23,118 nt of DNA, from assembly GCA_030044485.1 (NCBI GenBank), contig JASHVQ010000096.1, positions 1 through 23,118 on the forward strand, in the 5' to 3' direction. Below are positions 7,638 through 16,338 of this stretch, in pieces. Made by a program: the position numbers and the translations under genes. A model generated the notes under the pieces. The model was not told the DNA's origin, did not search any database, and saw only the letters and a list, made by a program, of their open reading frames with translations. Source of the DNA: Methylovirgula sp. (GTDB lineage: Bacteria > Pseudomonadota > Alphaproteobacteria > Rhizobiales > Beijerinckiaceae). Every line of letters begins with the position of its first letter. Within the stretch, counting starts at the first letter, position 1.

Positions 7638-8417
7638 CTAGGCCTGCCGCTCGATCAGCATTTCCTTGATCTCGGCGATGGCCTTGGCGGGATTCAAGCC
7701 TTTCGGGCAGGCTTTCGCGCAATTCATGATCGTGTGGCAGCGGTAGAGGCGGAACGGGTCCTCGACATTGTCGAGCCGCTCGCCCTTGGCTTCGTCGCGC
7801 GAATCGCTGAGCCAGCGGTAGGCCTGAAGCAGCACGGCGGGACCCAGATAGCGGTCGCCGTTCCACCAATAGCTCGGACACGAGGTCGAGCAGCACGCAC
7901 AGAGGATGCACTCGTAGAGCCCGTCGAGCTTGGCGCGGTCGGCCGGGGATTGGCGCCATTCTTTCTCCGGCGCCGGCGTCACCGTCTGCAGCCACGGCTT
8001 GACCGAGGCATGTTGCGCATAAAAGGTCGAAAGGTCCGGCACGAGGTCCTTGACCACGCTCATATGCGGCAGTGGATAAATATTGACCGCGCCTTGCACG
8101 TCGGCGATCGCCTTGGTGCAGGCGAGCGTGTTGGTTCCGTCGATGTTCATCGCGCAAGAGCCGCAGATGCCTTCGCGGCAGGAGCGCCGGAAAGTCAGCG
8201 TCGGATCGGTCTTCGACTTGATGAGGATCAGAGCGTCGAGAACCATCGGCGCGCACTCGGTCGTATCGACGAAATAGGTGTCGAGGCGCGGATTGGCGCC
8301 ATCGTCCGGATTCCAGCGATAGATGCGGAACTCTTTGAGCGGCGCGGCGCTGACCGGGCTCGGCCAGATCTTGCCTCTGCGGACGCGGGAGTTCTTCGGT
8401 AGGGTAAGCTGGACCAT
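7638..8417 (-). CDS. sdhB: Succinate dehydrogenase iron-sulfur subunit
   Basis: 259 residues, normal length. SdhB carries electrons from the flavin of SdhA to ubiquinone through three iron-sulfur clusters on the cytoplasmic face of the inner membrane (complex II). The [2Fe-2S] ligands are Cys80, 85, 88 and 100 (CREGICGSC). The [4Fe-4S] ligands are Cys170, 173, 176 and 237. The [3Fe-4S] ligands are Cys180, 227 and 233 ([12 protein letters not shown] and [15 protein letters not shown]). All are present. It is the last gene of sdhCDAB, starting 24 bases after sdhA. The start at 8417 gives [10 protein letters not shown], a usual beginning for alphaproteobacterial SdhB. Confidence 0.97.
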   Translation of the reverse strand: MVQLTLPKNSRVRRGKIWPSPVSAAPLKEFRIYRWNPDDGANPRLDTYFVDTTECAPMVLDALILIKSKTDPTLTFRRSCREGICGSCAMNIDGTNTLACTKAIADVQGAVNIYPLPHMSVVKDLVPDLSTFYAQHASVKPWLQTVTPAPEKEWRQSPADRAKLDGLYECILCACCSTSCPSYWWNGDRYLGPAVLLQAYRWLSDSRDEAKGERLDNVEDPFRLYRCHTIMNCAKACPKGLNPAKAIAEIKEMLIERQA

Positions 8418-8441
8418 GATGGGCTTTCTACAGTGGCATGC

Positions 8442-10286
8442 TCAATATACCCGCGCTTTCGGCTCGATATAGGCTATCTCGTTGGTCATCGTATAGCTGT
8501 GGACCGGCCGATAATCGAGCGAGACCATGCGTTTCTCGGCATCGATTGAAACCAGCGTGTGTTTCATCCACGTCTTGTCGTCGCGCGCGGGATAATCTTC
8601 GCGGGCATGTGCGCCGCGCGATTCCGTGCGGTTCAGCGCCGCGTCCATGGTGACCACGGCCTGGATGATGAGATTGTCGAGCTCCATCGTCTCGACGAGG
8701 TCCGAGTTCCAGATCAGCGACCGGTCGGTCACGGAAATCTGCTCGCGCGCCGCCCAGACGTCATGGATGAGCTTCGAGCCCTCGGCGAGCGTCTCGCCGG
8801 TGCGATAGACGGCGCAATTGTTCTGCATGACTTTCTGCATGGTGAGCCGCAGCTCGGCCGTCGGTATCGCGCCCTTCGCATAGCGGAAGCGGTCGAGGCG
8901 GGAAAGCGCCCGGTCGGCCGAGTCGGGCGGAAGGTCCGCCTGCTTGGCGCCGGGCGTCACGATTTCGGCGGCGCGCAAGGCCGCGGCGCGGCCGAAGACG
9001 ACGAGGTCGATCAGCGAATTGGAACCCAGCCGGTTGGCGCCGTGCACCGAGACGCAGGCCGCCTCGCCGATGGCCATGAGCCCGGGTACGATCACGTCCG
9101 GATCGTCGCCCTGCTTGAGCACCACTTCGGCGTGATAATTCGTCGGGATCCCGCCCATGTTGTAATGCACGGTCGGCAGGACGGGGATCGGTTCCTTGGT
9201 GACGTCGACGCCGGCGAAGATTTTGGCGCTTTCCGAAATGCCGGGCAGCCGCTCGTGCAGAATCTGCGGATCGAGATGATCGAGATGCAGATAGATGTGG
9301 TCCTTGTTCTTGCCGACGCCGCGGCCTTCGCGGATTTCGATCGTCATGGCGCGCGAAACCATGTCGCGCGGCGCGAGATCCTTCACTGACGGCGCATAGC
9401 GCTCCATGAAGCGCTCGCCCTCGGAATTGGTAAGATAGCCGCCCTCGCCGCGCGCCCCTTCGGTGATGAGGCAGCCCGCGCCATAGATGCCGGTCGGGTG
9501 GAATTGCACGAATTCCATGTCCTGCAGCGACAGGCCGGCGCGCAAGACCATGGCGTTGCCGTCGCCCGTGCAAGTATGCGCGGAGGTTGCCGAGAAATAG
9601 GCGCGCCCGTAGCCGCCCGTCGCCAGGATTACGAGTTGAGCGCGGAACCGGTGGATCGTTCCGTCGTCGAGTTTCAGGCAGACGACGCCGCGGCAGCGGC
9701 CGTTCTCCATGATGAGATCGATGGCGAAGAATTCGATGAAGAATTCCGCCGCGTGGCGCAGCGCCTGGCCGTAAAGCGTATGCAACATCGCATGGCCGGT
9801 GCGATCGGCGGCGGCGCAGGTGCGCTGCGCCGGCGGCCCCTTGCCGAATTCCGTGGTCATGCCGCCGAAGGGGCGCTGATAGATGCGCCCGTCCTCGGTG
9901 CGCGAGAAGGGCACGCCCCAATGCTCGAGCTCATAGACGGCGGCCGGAGCGTTGCGGCACATATATTCGATCGAATCCTGATCGCCCAGCCAGTCCGACC
10001 CTTTCACGGTGTCGTACATGTGCCATTTCCAATTGTCAGGGCCCATGTTGCCGAGCGAAGCGGCGATGCCGCCTTGCGCCGCGACCGTGTGCGAGCGCGT
10101 CGGAAAGACCTTGCTGATCGCCGCGGTGCGCAGTCCCGCTTCCGAACAGCCGACGACGGCGCGCAGCCCGGCGCCGCCGGCGCCGACCACGACCACGTCG
10201 AAATCATGGTCGGTGATTGGATAGGCGGCCCGCCCCACCGCCGGCGCGGAAACGTCCGGGGCGCCGGATGATCCGTTGTCAAGCAT
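8442..10286 (-). CDS. sdhA: Succinate dehydrogenase flavoprotein subunit
   Basis: 614 residues, normal length. SdhA oxidises succinate to fumarate in the TCA cycle with covalently bound FAD. The FAD-binding loop is GAGGAG at about 35-40. The FAD-linked His lies in [16 protein letters not shown]. Active-site stretches include [20 protein letters not shown] (20 residues), [10 protein letters not shown] and [19 protein letters not shown]. The C-terminus ends in the usual EPKARVY. The frame stays open upstream to 10595, but I chose the ATG at 10286. It gives a normal N-terminus ([19 protein letters not shown]), and its A is shared with the sdhD stop (TGATG), a classic translational-coupling overlap. 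Confidence 0.97.
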   Translation of the reverse strand: MLDNGSSGAPDVSAPAVGRAAYPITDHDFDVVVVGAGGAGLRAVVGCSEAGLRTAAISKVFPTRSHTVAAQGGIAASLGNMGPDNWKWHMYDTVKGSDWLGDQDSIEYMCRNAPAAVYELEHWGVPFSRTEDGRIYQRPFGGMTTEFGKGPPAQRTCAAADRTGHAMLHTLYGQALRHAAEFFIEFFAIDLIMENGRCRGVVCLKLDDGTIHRFRAQLVILATGGYGRAYFSATSAHTCTGDGNAMVLRAGLSLQDMEFVQFHPTGIYGAGCLITEGARGEGGYLTNSEGERFMERYAPSVKDLAPRDMVSRAMTIEIREGRGVGKNKDHIYLHLDHLDPQILHERLPGISESAKIFAGVDVTKEPIPVLPTVHYNMGGIPTNYHAEVVLKQGDDPDVIVPGLMAIGEAACVSVHGANRLGSNSLIDLVVFGRAAALRAAEIVTPGAKQADLPPDSADRALSRLDRFRYAKGAIPTAELRLTMQKVMQNNCAVYRTGETLAEGSKLIHDVWAAREQISVTDRSLIWNSDLVETMELDNLIIQAVVTMDAALNRTESRGAHAREDYPARDDKTWMKHTLVSIDAEKRMVSLDYRPVHSYTMTNEIAYIEPKARVY

Positions 10287-10678
10287 CAGGCGAGACTCAG
10301 TTTGAGGATGGCGTAGATGGCCGCCACGCCGAAGCCGATCGAAAAAAACACATTGGCCGTCAGCGACCATTCCTTGAGGCGCGGCGCGTGAACGTAATCG
10401 TCGATGATCGAGGCCATGCCGGCCTTCATATGGAAAATGCTGACCAGGACGAAGAGCAGCATGAAGATGGCCGTGCAGGGGTGGGCGAATTGCGCTTTCA
10501 CCCCCGCCTCGTCCTTGCCGGCAAGCAGGAGAACGATCCAGACGAAGGCGAGGCCAAGCGGCAGCAGCGCGACATTGGTGAGCCGCATCAGCCAAGCGTC
10601 GCGCGTGCCGGATTTCGCCGAGCCGAGATGGCGGACGCGGCTCGTCAGCGTACGGATTGAGGTGGACTCAGGAGCCAT
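10286..10678 (-). CDS. sdhD: Succinate dehydrogenase membrane anchor subunit
   Basis: 130 residues with three hydrophobic helices, as expected. The motif [15 protein letters not shown] in helix II matches the haem and quinone site of SdhD (H-x10-D-Y). The C-terminal helix ends [12 protein letters not shown]. The frame extends upstream to 10801, but the ATG at 10678 ([20 protein letters not shown], 20 residues) has an AGGGA ribosome-binding site and matches the usual SdhD start. It follows sdhC by 44 bases and overlaps sdhA by one base. Confidence 0.94.
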   Translation of the reverse strand: MAPESTSIRTLTSRVRHLGSAKSGTRDAWLMRLTNVALLPLGLAFVWIVLLLAGKDEAGVKAQFAHPCTAIFMLLFVLVSIFHMKAGMASIIDDYVHAPRLKEWSLTANVFFSIGFGVAAIYAILKLSLA

Positions 10679-10722
10679 GCTGTTTCCCTGCGCCTGCGGA
10701 AGCCGAGCCAAATGCCTTGCGC

Positions 10723-11133
10723 CTAGCCAAGAAAGTGAGCCGCGCCGAAGAGAACGACGGTAAAAGTCAGGCTCGCGGCAAGCGTGCCAAGCGCCAACCA
10801 TTCGCGCATCGGATGGTCAAGACCGTAACCGAGATCCCAGATCAGATGCCGAATGCCTCCGAAGAAGTGATGCAGGAAGGCGAAGGTGAACCCCAGCAGA
10901 ACGAGCTGCCCCAAGAGCGAGTGCATGAACGACGCCGCCGCGGCAAATGCCGTGCCGCCGTTGGCGGCGGCGAGCAGATACCAGACGAGGAGAATCGTGC
11001 CGGCATAGAGCGCCGCGCCGGTGATGCGATGCGCGATCGACATCAGCATCGTCAGCGTCGGCCTGTAGATGGACAGGTGCGGCGAGAGCGGCCGTCGCGC
11101 CGCGAGACCGTTATTCAGATCGAGGTCGGCCAT
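10723..11133 (-). CDS. sdhC: Succinate dehydrogenase cytochrome b556 subunit
   Basis: 136 residues, three membrane helices. The start has RPLSPHLSIYRP followed by SIAHRITGAALYAG, the SdhC signature that contributes to ubiquinone binding. HHFFGGIRHLIWDLG holds the haem-ligand His region. SdhC and SdhD together anchor SdhAB in the inner membrane and pass electrons to ubiquinone. AAGGAG lies upstream of the ATG at 11133. It is the first gene of the operon, so the sdh promoter should lie in the 470-base region to its right. Confidence 0.96.
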   Translation of the reverse strand: MADLDLNNGLAARRPLSPHLSIYRPTLTMLMSIAHRITGAALYAGTILLVWYLLAAANGGTAFAAAASFMHSLLGQLVLLGFTFAFLHHFFGGIRHLIWDLGYGLDHPMREWLALGTLAASLTFTVVLFGAAHFLG

Positions 11134-11239
11134 CGGCCCCCGCTCCTTGTTGGACTTTCAAAAATGAGTAATACGCCGGCCCGCGGCCTGCAATGCGACA
11201 TTCTTCAGGGCAAGTTCGAGGTCTTGGCGAACCCGCTTA

Positions 11240-11273
11240 GCAGGCGGAAGCCTGCAAGACCAGTCTTGCGGGC
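11240..11273. promoter_or_regulatory. Two overlapping, mutually exclusive hairpins upstream of sdhC
   Basis: GCAGGC-GGAA-GCCTGC (11240-11255) and an 11-bp imperfect hairpin (11250-11260 with 11263-11273, one mismatch) share the bases 11250-11255. Only one of them can form at a time. They lie 107-140 bases upstream of the sdhC start. This could be a leader switch, a pair of operators or a small palindromic repeat. There is no T-run to make it a terminator. Confidence 0.35.
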
Positions 11274-11428
11274 ACGAGACCTGCGCTGCGCTGCGCGGCG
11301 ATCGCCGCTCGAACAAAACGCGCGGTGCTTTTGAAAATCGACCCGGCACGGCGGCGCCCCCGCGCGGTTTTCTGTCGATCTTTCTTAATGGGCGCCCGGC
11401 AGCGGCCCGCCATCTCGGCGAAGCCCTT

Positions 11429-11472
11429 GCGGATTTCGCGAATCCGCCCGTCCGGCGCGCGGAAATCCGCGC
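11429..11472. repeat. Two adjacent inverted repeats upstream of rsfS
   Basis: GCGGATT-TCGCG-AATCCGC (11429-11447) and GCGCGG-AAAT-CCGCGC (11457-11472) both have perfect arms. The shared GCGG/AATCCGC content suggests a short palindromic element, but no T-run follows. Function unknown. Confidence 0.45.
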
Positions 11473-11603
11473 CTCCCGTCATTGAAAAGGGCGGCAAATT
11501 ACGCCATGTTAATCGCGCCCGTGTTATGAGGCGGCGTGTTCGATTGATCTGTCGGGCTGAACACGCTCAACATTCTGGAACGAGGATCGAAGCACTGATT
11601 CGT

Positions 11604-12008
11604 GTGACCTCTCGTGAGACGGTATCGTTACCGTTTCCCCCGGTGCGAAGTTCGGCTGAACCCATCACCGGTTTCCTCGCGCAGACCGTCCTGGCGCGTC
11701 TCGAAGATGCCAAAGCCGAAGACGTCGTCTGCCTCAATCTCCAGGGCAAAACCCCACTCGCCGACACAATGATCATCGCCACCGGACGCTCCAACATTCA
11801 TGTCGGGGCGATCACGGAGCATGTGGTCAAGGCGTTCAAGGACTCAGGCGTCCAGGCGCCGCGTGTCGAGGGGTTGCCGCATTGCGACTGGGTTCTGGTG
11901 GACGCCGGCGACATCATCGTCCATCTGTTCCGTCCTGAAGTGCGGCAATTCTACAATCTCGAGAAGATGTGGGGCAGAGACCGGCCCGGCGAGCGACGCG
12001 CCGGCTGA
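11604..12008 (+). CDS. rsfS: Ribosomal silencing factor RsfS
   Basis: 134 residues from the GTG at 11604. RsfS (RsfA/Iojap family) binds ribosomal protein uL14 and blocks subunit joining when nutrients are short. The domain is complete: LEDAKAEDVVCLNLQGKTPL, then ADTMIIATGRSNIHVGAI, VEGLPHCDWVLVDAGDIIVH (20 residues) and FRPEVRQFYNLEKMW. No ATG is near the domain. The frame is open far upstream, but that part is not family-like. GTG at 11604 or GTG at 11643 is the likely start, and neither has a good ribosome-binding site. The gene is followed after two bases by rlmH, a common rhizobial pairing. The usual upstream nadD is not here. Confidence 0.92.
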   Translation: MTSRETVSLPFPPVRSSAEPITGFLAQTVLARLEDAKAEDVVCLNLQGKTPLADTMIIATGRSNIHVGAITEHVVKAFKDSGVQAPRVEGLPHCDWVLVDAGDIIVHLFRPEVRQFYNLEKMWGRDRPGERRAG

Positions 12009-12010
12009 TC

Positions 12011-12490
12011 GTGCGCCTGCTTCTCGTCTCGGTCGGACGATCGAAGGCCGGCCCGGAACGGGATTTGACGCAACGCTACATCGCGCGCGCAGCGGCCGCT
12101 GGGCGCGCCCTGGGGTTTGTCGTCGCACAGCACGAAATCGACGAAAGCCGCGCGCGGCGCCCGCAAGACCGCAAGTTCGAAGAAGCCAAAGCCGTCCGCG
12201 CCTATCTCGGCGCGGGGGCGCGGCTGATCGCCTGCGACCAATCCGGCAAGAATTTCTCGAGCGCCGAACTCGCCGCCGAACTCGGCCGCAGCCGCGACCG
12301 CGGCGCCCCGGCTGTCGCCCTGATCATTGGCGGTCCGGACGGACTGGATCCTGAATTTTGCGCCGAGACGGGCCTCGTGCTGGCATTCGGCGCCATGACC
12401 TGGCCGCACCAGCTCGCGCGCATCATGGCGGCCGAACAATTATACCGCGCCATCACGATCTTGGGCGGACATCCCTATCACAGAGCCTGA
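12011..12490 (+). CDS. rlmH: 23S rRNA (pseudouridine1915-N3)-methyltransferase RlmH
   Basis: 159 residues, normal length. RlmH is a SPOUT-class dimeric methyltransferase acting on helix 69 of 23S rRNA in the 70S ribosome. The N-terminus MRLLLVSVGRSKAGPERDL-like (encoded VRLLLVSVGR with a GTG start at 12011), the SAM-binding loop IIGGPDGLD, and the C-terminal GAMTWPHQLARIMAAEQLYR (20 residues) with ITILGGHPYHRA are all present. An ORF extends upstream into rsfS, but GTG 12011 gives the standard start and lies two bases after the rsfS stop, so the two are translationally coupled. Confidence 0.95.
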   Translation: MRLLLVSVGRSKAGPERDLTQRYIARAAAAGRALGFVVAQHEIDESRARRPQDRKFEEAKAVRAYLGAGARLIACDQSGKNFSSAELAAELGRSRDRGAPAVALIIGGPDGLDPEFCAETGLVLAFGAMTWPHQLARIMAAEQLYRAITILGGHPYHRA

Positions 12491-12514
12491 ACGGCTTGCT
12501 CGGGTGGCGCCTTA

Positions 12515-12546
12515 ATTCCGCCCTTGCTAGATTCCGCCCTTGCTAG
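12515..12546. repeat. 16-base perfect tandem duplication in the rlmH-envC gap
   Basis: ATTCCGCCCTTGCTAG occurs twice without a gap (12515-12530 and 12531-12546). It fills much of the 83-base space between rlmH and the EnvC-type gene. It may be replication slippage, or a duplicated operator. Confidence 0.9.
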
Positions 12547-12573
12547 CTTTGCAAGCTGCGATTCGCGGCGAAA

Positions 12574-13980
12574 ATGATGATCGGGCGCGCAAACGGGAAC
12601 GCCAAATCGACCGCGCAGCTTGCGCCGGCCGCCGCGATTGTGGCGATTCTCTGCGCAACGCCGGTTTCGCCGGGCTCCGCGCAAGAAGCGCCGCCGAGCG
12701 CGCCATCCGCGCCGTCCGCGGCTCCCTCGGCCGCCAGCCCGGACGACAAGAACGTGGATCTTTCCGCGCACCAGAGCGAACTCAAGGGCGTCGAAGACAC
12801 GATGCAGGCCTCGGAGGCGCAGCGGCGCAAAATCGAAGCCGACATCGAAAATTTGCGCGGCGACCGCGCCCGGCTCGAAGCGGCGCTGATCGTGACGACC
12901 CAGCAGGTGAGCGCCGCCGAGACAGGCGTCAGCGAGGCGGAAGCGAAGATCGACACGCTCAACGGTCACGAGGAAGCGATTCGCCGTTCACTCGAGAGCC
13001 GGCGAAGCGTCATCGCCGCGGTTCTGGCCTCGCTGCAGCGCATGGGCCGCATGCCGCCGCCCGCTTTGCTGGTCGCGCCCGAGGACATGCTGAAGGCGAT
13101 CCGGGCCTCGATGCTGCTCGGCGCCGTACTGCCTGAAATGCGCGCCGAAACCGAAGCGCTCGTTTCCGACCTTTCCGACCTCGTCGAGCTGCGCCAATCC
13201 GTCGTCGCGGAAAAGGCAAAGCTTTCGCAGCAGGTGCAGGATCTCGGCGAGCAGCGACAAAAGCTCGCAGCGCTGATCGATGCGCGTCAGGCTGCGCTCG
13301 GCGTGGCCGAGGAAGCGCTCTCCGCCGAGCGCGACCGCGCCGCCGATCTCGCCAGCCAGGCTTCGAGCTTGAAGCAACTGATTTCCCGCATGGAGGACGA
13401 GCTCGCCGGTGCCAAACAGGCGGCGGAAGAGGCGCGCAAAGCCGACGCGGCGCGGCAAATGGCGGAGGCGGAAAGTAGCAACGAAAAGGCGAATGTTTCG
13501 CCGTTCAACGATCCGGGGCGAATTGCGCCGGCCATGGCCTTCGCCGACGTCAAGGGAATGTTGCCGATGCCCGTCGCCGGGACGATCATGAAGTCCTACG
13601 GCTCGCCGGACGGCTTCGGCGGAACCGAAAAGGGCCTGCTTATCGCGACTGAGCCACGCGCCATTGTCGCCGCGCCCTATGACGGCTGGATCGCCTTCTC
13701 CGGACCCTATCGAAGCTATGGACAACTCTTGATCATCAATGCCGGGAGCGGCTATTATATGGTCCTGGCTGGAATGGAGCATATCGACGTAGAGGCAGGA
13801 CAATTTGTCCTTGCCGGGGAGCCTGTCGCCGACATGGGCGACGGGTCGGTCAAGACAGCTGCGGCCATTGCGATTGGTGCGGCGCAGCCCATCCTCTATG
13901 TGGAGTTTCGGAAAGACGGGGCGGCGATCGATCCGAGCCCATGGTGGGCGAAGACGGACATGCAAAGGGTTCGCGGATAA
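12574..13980 (+). CDS. envC: EnvC-type murein hydrolase activator (coiled coil plus degenerate LytM domain)
   Basis: 468 residues. A signal peptide (about 1-37, ending SPGSAQ) sends it to the periplasm. An Ala/Pro/Ser-rich linker follows. Two long coiled-coil stretches come next (about 62-170 and 195-300, rich in Ala, Glu, Lys and Arg heptads). The C-terminal LytM/M23 domain (about 330-460) has LPMPVAGTIMKSYG, VAAPYDGWIAFSGPYRSYGQ (20 residues), GYYMVLAGM and LYVEFRKDG. The zinc-ligand histidines of active M23 peptidases are missing (VEFRKDG in place of an H-x-H strand). This fits EnvC-like proteins, which activate AmiC-type amidases for daughter-cell separation rather than cut murein. ATG 12574 and ATG 12577 are equally possible starts. 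The stop overlaps the ctpA start by one base (TAATG). Confidence 0.88.
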   Translation: MMIGRANGNAKSTAQLAPAAAIVAILCATPVSPGSAQEAPPSAPSAPSAAPSAASPDDKNVDLSAHQSELKGVEDTMQASEAQRRKIEADIENLRGDRARLEAALIVTTQQVSAAETGVSEAEAKIDTLNGHEEAIRRSLESRRSVIAAVLASLQRMGRMPPPALLVAPEDMLKAIRASMLLGAVLPEMRAETEALVSDLSDLVELRQSVVAEKAKLSQQVQDLGEQRQKLAALIDARQAALGVAEEALSAERDRAADLASQASSLKQLISRMEDELAGAKQAAEEARKADAARQMAEAESSNEKANVSPFNDPGRIAPAMAFADVKGMLPMPVAGTIMKSYGSPDGFGGTEKGLLIATEPRAIVAAPYDGWIAFSGPYRSYGQLLIINAGSGYYMVLAGMEHIDVEAGQFVLAGEPVADMGDGSVKTAAAIAIGAAQPILYVEFRKDGAAIDPSPWWAKTDMQRVRG

Positions 13981-15398
13981 TGCGCAAAATCTCACTTCTC
14001 TTGATCGGCGCCGCGCTCGGCGCAACCACCGCCCTGATAGGAACGCAGCAGACATGGATTTCGCCGGGCGCGACCGCCGCCCGGGCAGATGCGGCCGACA
14101 CCTACCGCAGCCTCAACCTTTTCGGCGACGTCTTCGAGAAAATCCGTACCGACTATGTCGAGAAACCGGACGACCAGAAGCTTATCGAAGCGGCGATCAA
14201 CGGAATGCTGGGATCGCTCGATCCGCATTCGAGCTACATGGACGCCAAGAGCTTCAACGACATGCAAGTGCAGACGCGCGGCGAGTTCGGCGGCCTCGGC
14301 ATCGAAGTCACCGAAGACAACGGTCTCATCAAGGTGGTAACGCCGATCGACGACACGCCGGCCTCACGCGCCGGAATCCTTTCCGGCGATATCATTTCGG
14401 CGATCGACGGCGAAGACGTGGACGGCATGACGCTCAACGAAGCGGTCGACAAGATGCGCGGTGCGCCGGATACGACGGTGACGCTCAAAATCCTGCGCGG
14501 ACCGAAGAAGGAAGCGCACGACGTAAAGCTGACTCGCGCCATCATCCAGATCAAGTCGGTGCGCTCTCGTGACGAAGGTACCGACATCGGATACATCAGG
14601 ATCACGCAGTTCAACGAGCAGACTGCCGACGGCGTGCGTGACGCCATCCTGAAGTTCCAGAGCGAGATGCCCGGCGACAAGCTCAAGGGCTATATCCTCG
14701 ATCTGCGCAACAACCCCGGCGGCCTGCTCGACCAGTCGATCGCCGTGGTCAATTGCTTCATCGACCATGGCGAGATCGTCTCGACCCGCGGCCGCAACGC
14801 CGACGAGACGATGCGCTACAACGCCCGGCCCGGCGATCTTTCCAAGGGCAAGCCCCTCGTCGTGCTGATCAACGGCGGCTCGGCTTCGGCCTCGGAGATC
14901 GTCGCCGGAGCTCTGCAGGACCATAAGCGCGCGACCATCATCGGCACGCGCTCCTTCGGCAAAGGCTCGGTGCAAACCATTATACCGCTCGGCGCCGACA
15001 ACGGCGCGCTGCGCCTGACCACGGCGCGCTACTACACGCCGTCGGGCCGCTCGATCCAAGCCAAGGGTATCGAACCGGATATCGAGGTGCTGGAGGACGT
15101 GCCTGCGGACCTCGTCGGCAAGGACGACACCAAGGGCGAAGCTTCGCTCAAGGGCCATCTCCTCAACGGCAAGGACGAAGAGCATGGCTCGCAGGCCTAT
15201 GTGCCGCCGGATGTGAAGGACGACAAGCAGCTGATCGCCGCCGACGACCTGTTGCGGGGTGTCACGCGGGCTGCGAACACGCCTCCGACCTCGGGCGTGA
15301 CGACCAATCCGGAGTCGCCTCAGACAACCCCGACGCCCCCTTCGAGCGGAATGACCATTCCCTCGAGCGGCGGCGCCAACGACAGCCGGTCGCCCTAG
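13980..15398 (+). CDS. ctpA: Carboxyl-terminal processing protease CtpA (S41)
   Basis: 472 residues. An N-terminal signal or anchor (MRKISLLLIGAALGATTALI, 20 residues) places it in the periplasm. The CTP helical segment has DPHSSYMD. The PDZ domain spans about 100-175 (GEFGGLGIEVTEDNG). The S41 catalytic core includes YILDLRNNPGGLLDQS, the nucleophile motif GGSASASE at about 299-306 and the general-base Lys in SFGKGSVQ at about 328. A Thr/Ser/Pro-rich tail follows. Such proteases trim C-termini of periplasmic proteins, including cell-wall hydrolases, which fits the overlapping EnvC-type gene upstream. The ATG at 13980 shares its A with the envC stop. An in-frame ATG at 13941 inside envC is less likely. 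A strong terminator follows. Confidence 0.96.
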   Translation: MRKISLLLIGAALGATTALIGTQQTWISPGATAARADAADTYRSLNLFGDVFEKIRTDYVEKPDDQKLIEAAINGMLGSLDPHSSYMDAKSFNDMQVQTRGEFGGLGIEVTEDNGLIKVVTPIDDTPASRAGILSGDIISAIDGEDVDGMTLNEAVDKMRGAPDTTVTLKILRGPKKEAHDVKLTRAIIQIKSVRSRDEGTDIGYIRITQFNEQTADGVRDAILKFQSEMPGDKLKGYILDLRNNPGGLLDQSIAVVNCFIDHGEIVSTRGRNADETMRYNARPGDLSKGKPLVVLINGGSASASEIVAGALQDHKRATIIGTRSFGKGSVQTIIPLGADNGALRLTTARYYTPSGRSIQAKGIEPDIEVLEDVPADLVGKDDTKGEASLKGHLLNGKDEEHGSQAYVPPDVKDDKQLIAADDLLRGVTRAANTPPTSGVTTNPESPQTTPTPPSSGMTIPSSGGANDSRSP

Positions 15399-15416
15399 GC
15401 GCTCATCGCACCGACA

Positions 15417-15454
15417 AAGCCCCGCAATCGCCAGGCGATTGCGGGGCTTTTCTT
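15417..15454 (+). terminator. Intrinsic terminator after ctpA
   Basis: The arms AAGCCCCGCAATCGCC (15417-15432) and GGCGATTGCGGGGCTT (15434-15449) pair perfectly and run into TTTTCTT. It lies 18 bases after the ctpA stop and ends the rsfS-rlmH-envC-ctpA block. The gene after it must have its own promoter. A weak candidate is TTGGGC (15473-15478), 16 bases, TATGCT (15495-15500). Confidence 0.93.
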
Positions 15455-15564
15455 GATGCGCGGCGACGATGTTTGGGCGGTCATTACGGCCGTGTATGCT
15501 CCCTTATCAAAAGTGATTCGCCGCGCTCGCCCATCTGACGGCGGTTCGGCGACCGAGGATGCAT

Positions 15565-16338
15565 ATGGCAGGCGACGACCTTTACGACCCGCTGGGGTTG
15601 AAGCAGGGCCGGCCACGGCGGCGCTTTCCACTTGGCTCGATCCTATTGGCGGTTCTCGCGCTCGCCCTTCTGTCGCCGTGGGGCCTTTTGCACTTCGTGG
15701 GCGATTCGCGAGGCGGCGAACCGCTGGCGGTGGCGGCGATTGCGCCGCCCAAGCCGCCCGCCGCCAACGCTCCATCGGTTGCGGCCGCAGCTGCGCAGCA
15801 GGTGGCCGCGGCGAGCCTCGGCAGCGGGCAGACCACGGTCGAAGATGCCGCCGATCTTGAACAGAAGAGCGGCGTCAAGGTCGTGCGCTCGGGGGGCGGC
15901 GGCGTGCCCGGCGCGGCGATCATCGAAGTCCCGCAAGACCTCGATGTGGCGCTCACTCCCGCGCCGGATCAAAGGCTCGTCGAAGAGAGCCGCTTCGGTC
16001 CCCTGCCCCGCATTGGCCTCGACGGCGCCCGTCCCGCCGACGTCTATGCGCGTCCGCTCATGACCAGCGCGGCCAAGGCAAATGCGCCGCGCATCGCACT
16101 CGTGGTCGGCGGCCTCGGCCTCAGCGCCACGGCCACGCAAGCGGCCATCGCCGACCTGCCGGGAGTCGTGACGCTGGCCTTTGCGCCCTACGGCAAGGAC
16201 CTGGCCGCGCGGGTCGCCGAGGCTCGCGCCCAGGGTCACGAGGTGATGCTGCAGCTGCCCATGGAGCCGATCGATTATCCGCAGACCAATCCGGGGCCGC
16301 ATACGCTGCTTGCAAGCGCGAGCGTCGCCGAGAACATA
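15565..16338 (+). pseudogene. yibQ: 5' two-thirds of yibQ (divergent polysaccharide deacetylase), truncated
   Basis: The start has a single membrane anchor (about 25-43) after RPRRRFPLGS, a Pro/Ala linker, then the deacetylase-like fold: RIALVVGGLGLSATATQAAI (20 residues), VVTLAFAPYG, EVMLQLPMEPIDYPQTNPGP (20 residues) and HTLLASASVAENI. In the family, ENI is followed by RLHWLMSR-like sequence and then about 130 further residues with a conserved GYVGV and an end region. Here homology stops at about 16338. The frame stays open to 16698 only because it reads antisense through a protoglobin gene. The ATG at 15565 is preferred over 15559 because GAGG lies six bases before it. YibQ normally follows ctpA in Rhizobiales, as here. 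The product is presumably non-functional, or a chimera of 377 residues. Confidence 0.8.

Larger units (their letters stand above)
11134..11603. other. 470-base divergent intergenic region between sdhC and rsfS
   Basis: It should hold the sdhCDAB promoter (leftward) and the rsfS promoter (rightward). No gene is supported. It is rich in inverted repeats: a pair of mutually exclusive hairpins at 11240-11273, the palindrome GCGGCGATCGCCGC at 11295-11308, and two hairpins at 11429-11447 and 11457-11472. No clear -35/-10 pair was recognised. The rsfS start is uncertain, so the right border may shift to 11642. Confidence 0.55.

Noticed and set aside
8559..9389. 276-codon rightward frame opposite sdhA
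   Set aside because: It is a mirror of the conserved sdhA gene with no independent support.
10679..10801. N-terminal extension of sdhD
   Set aside because: It overlaps the end of sdhC and is unlike SdhD. The ATG at 10678 has a ribosome-binding site and a normal start.
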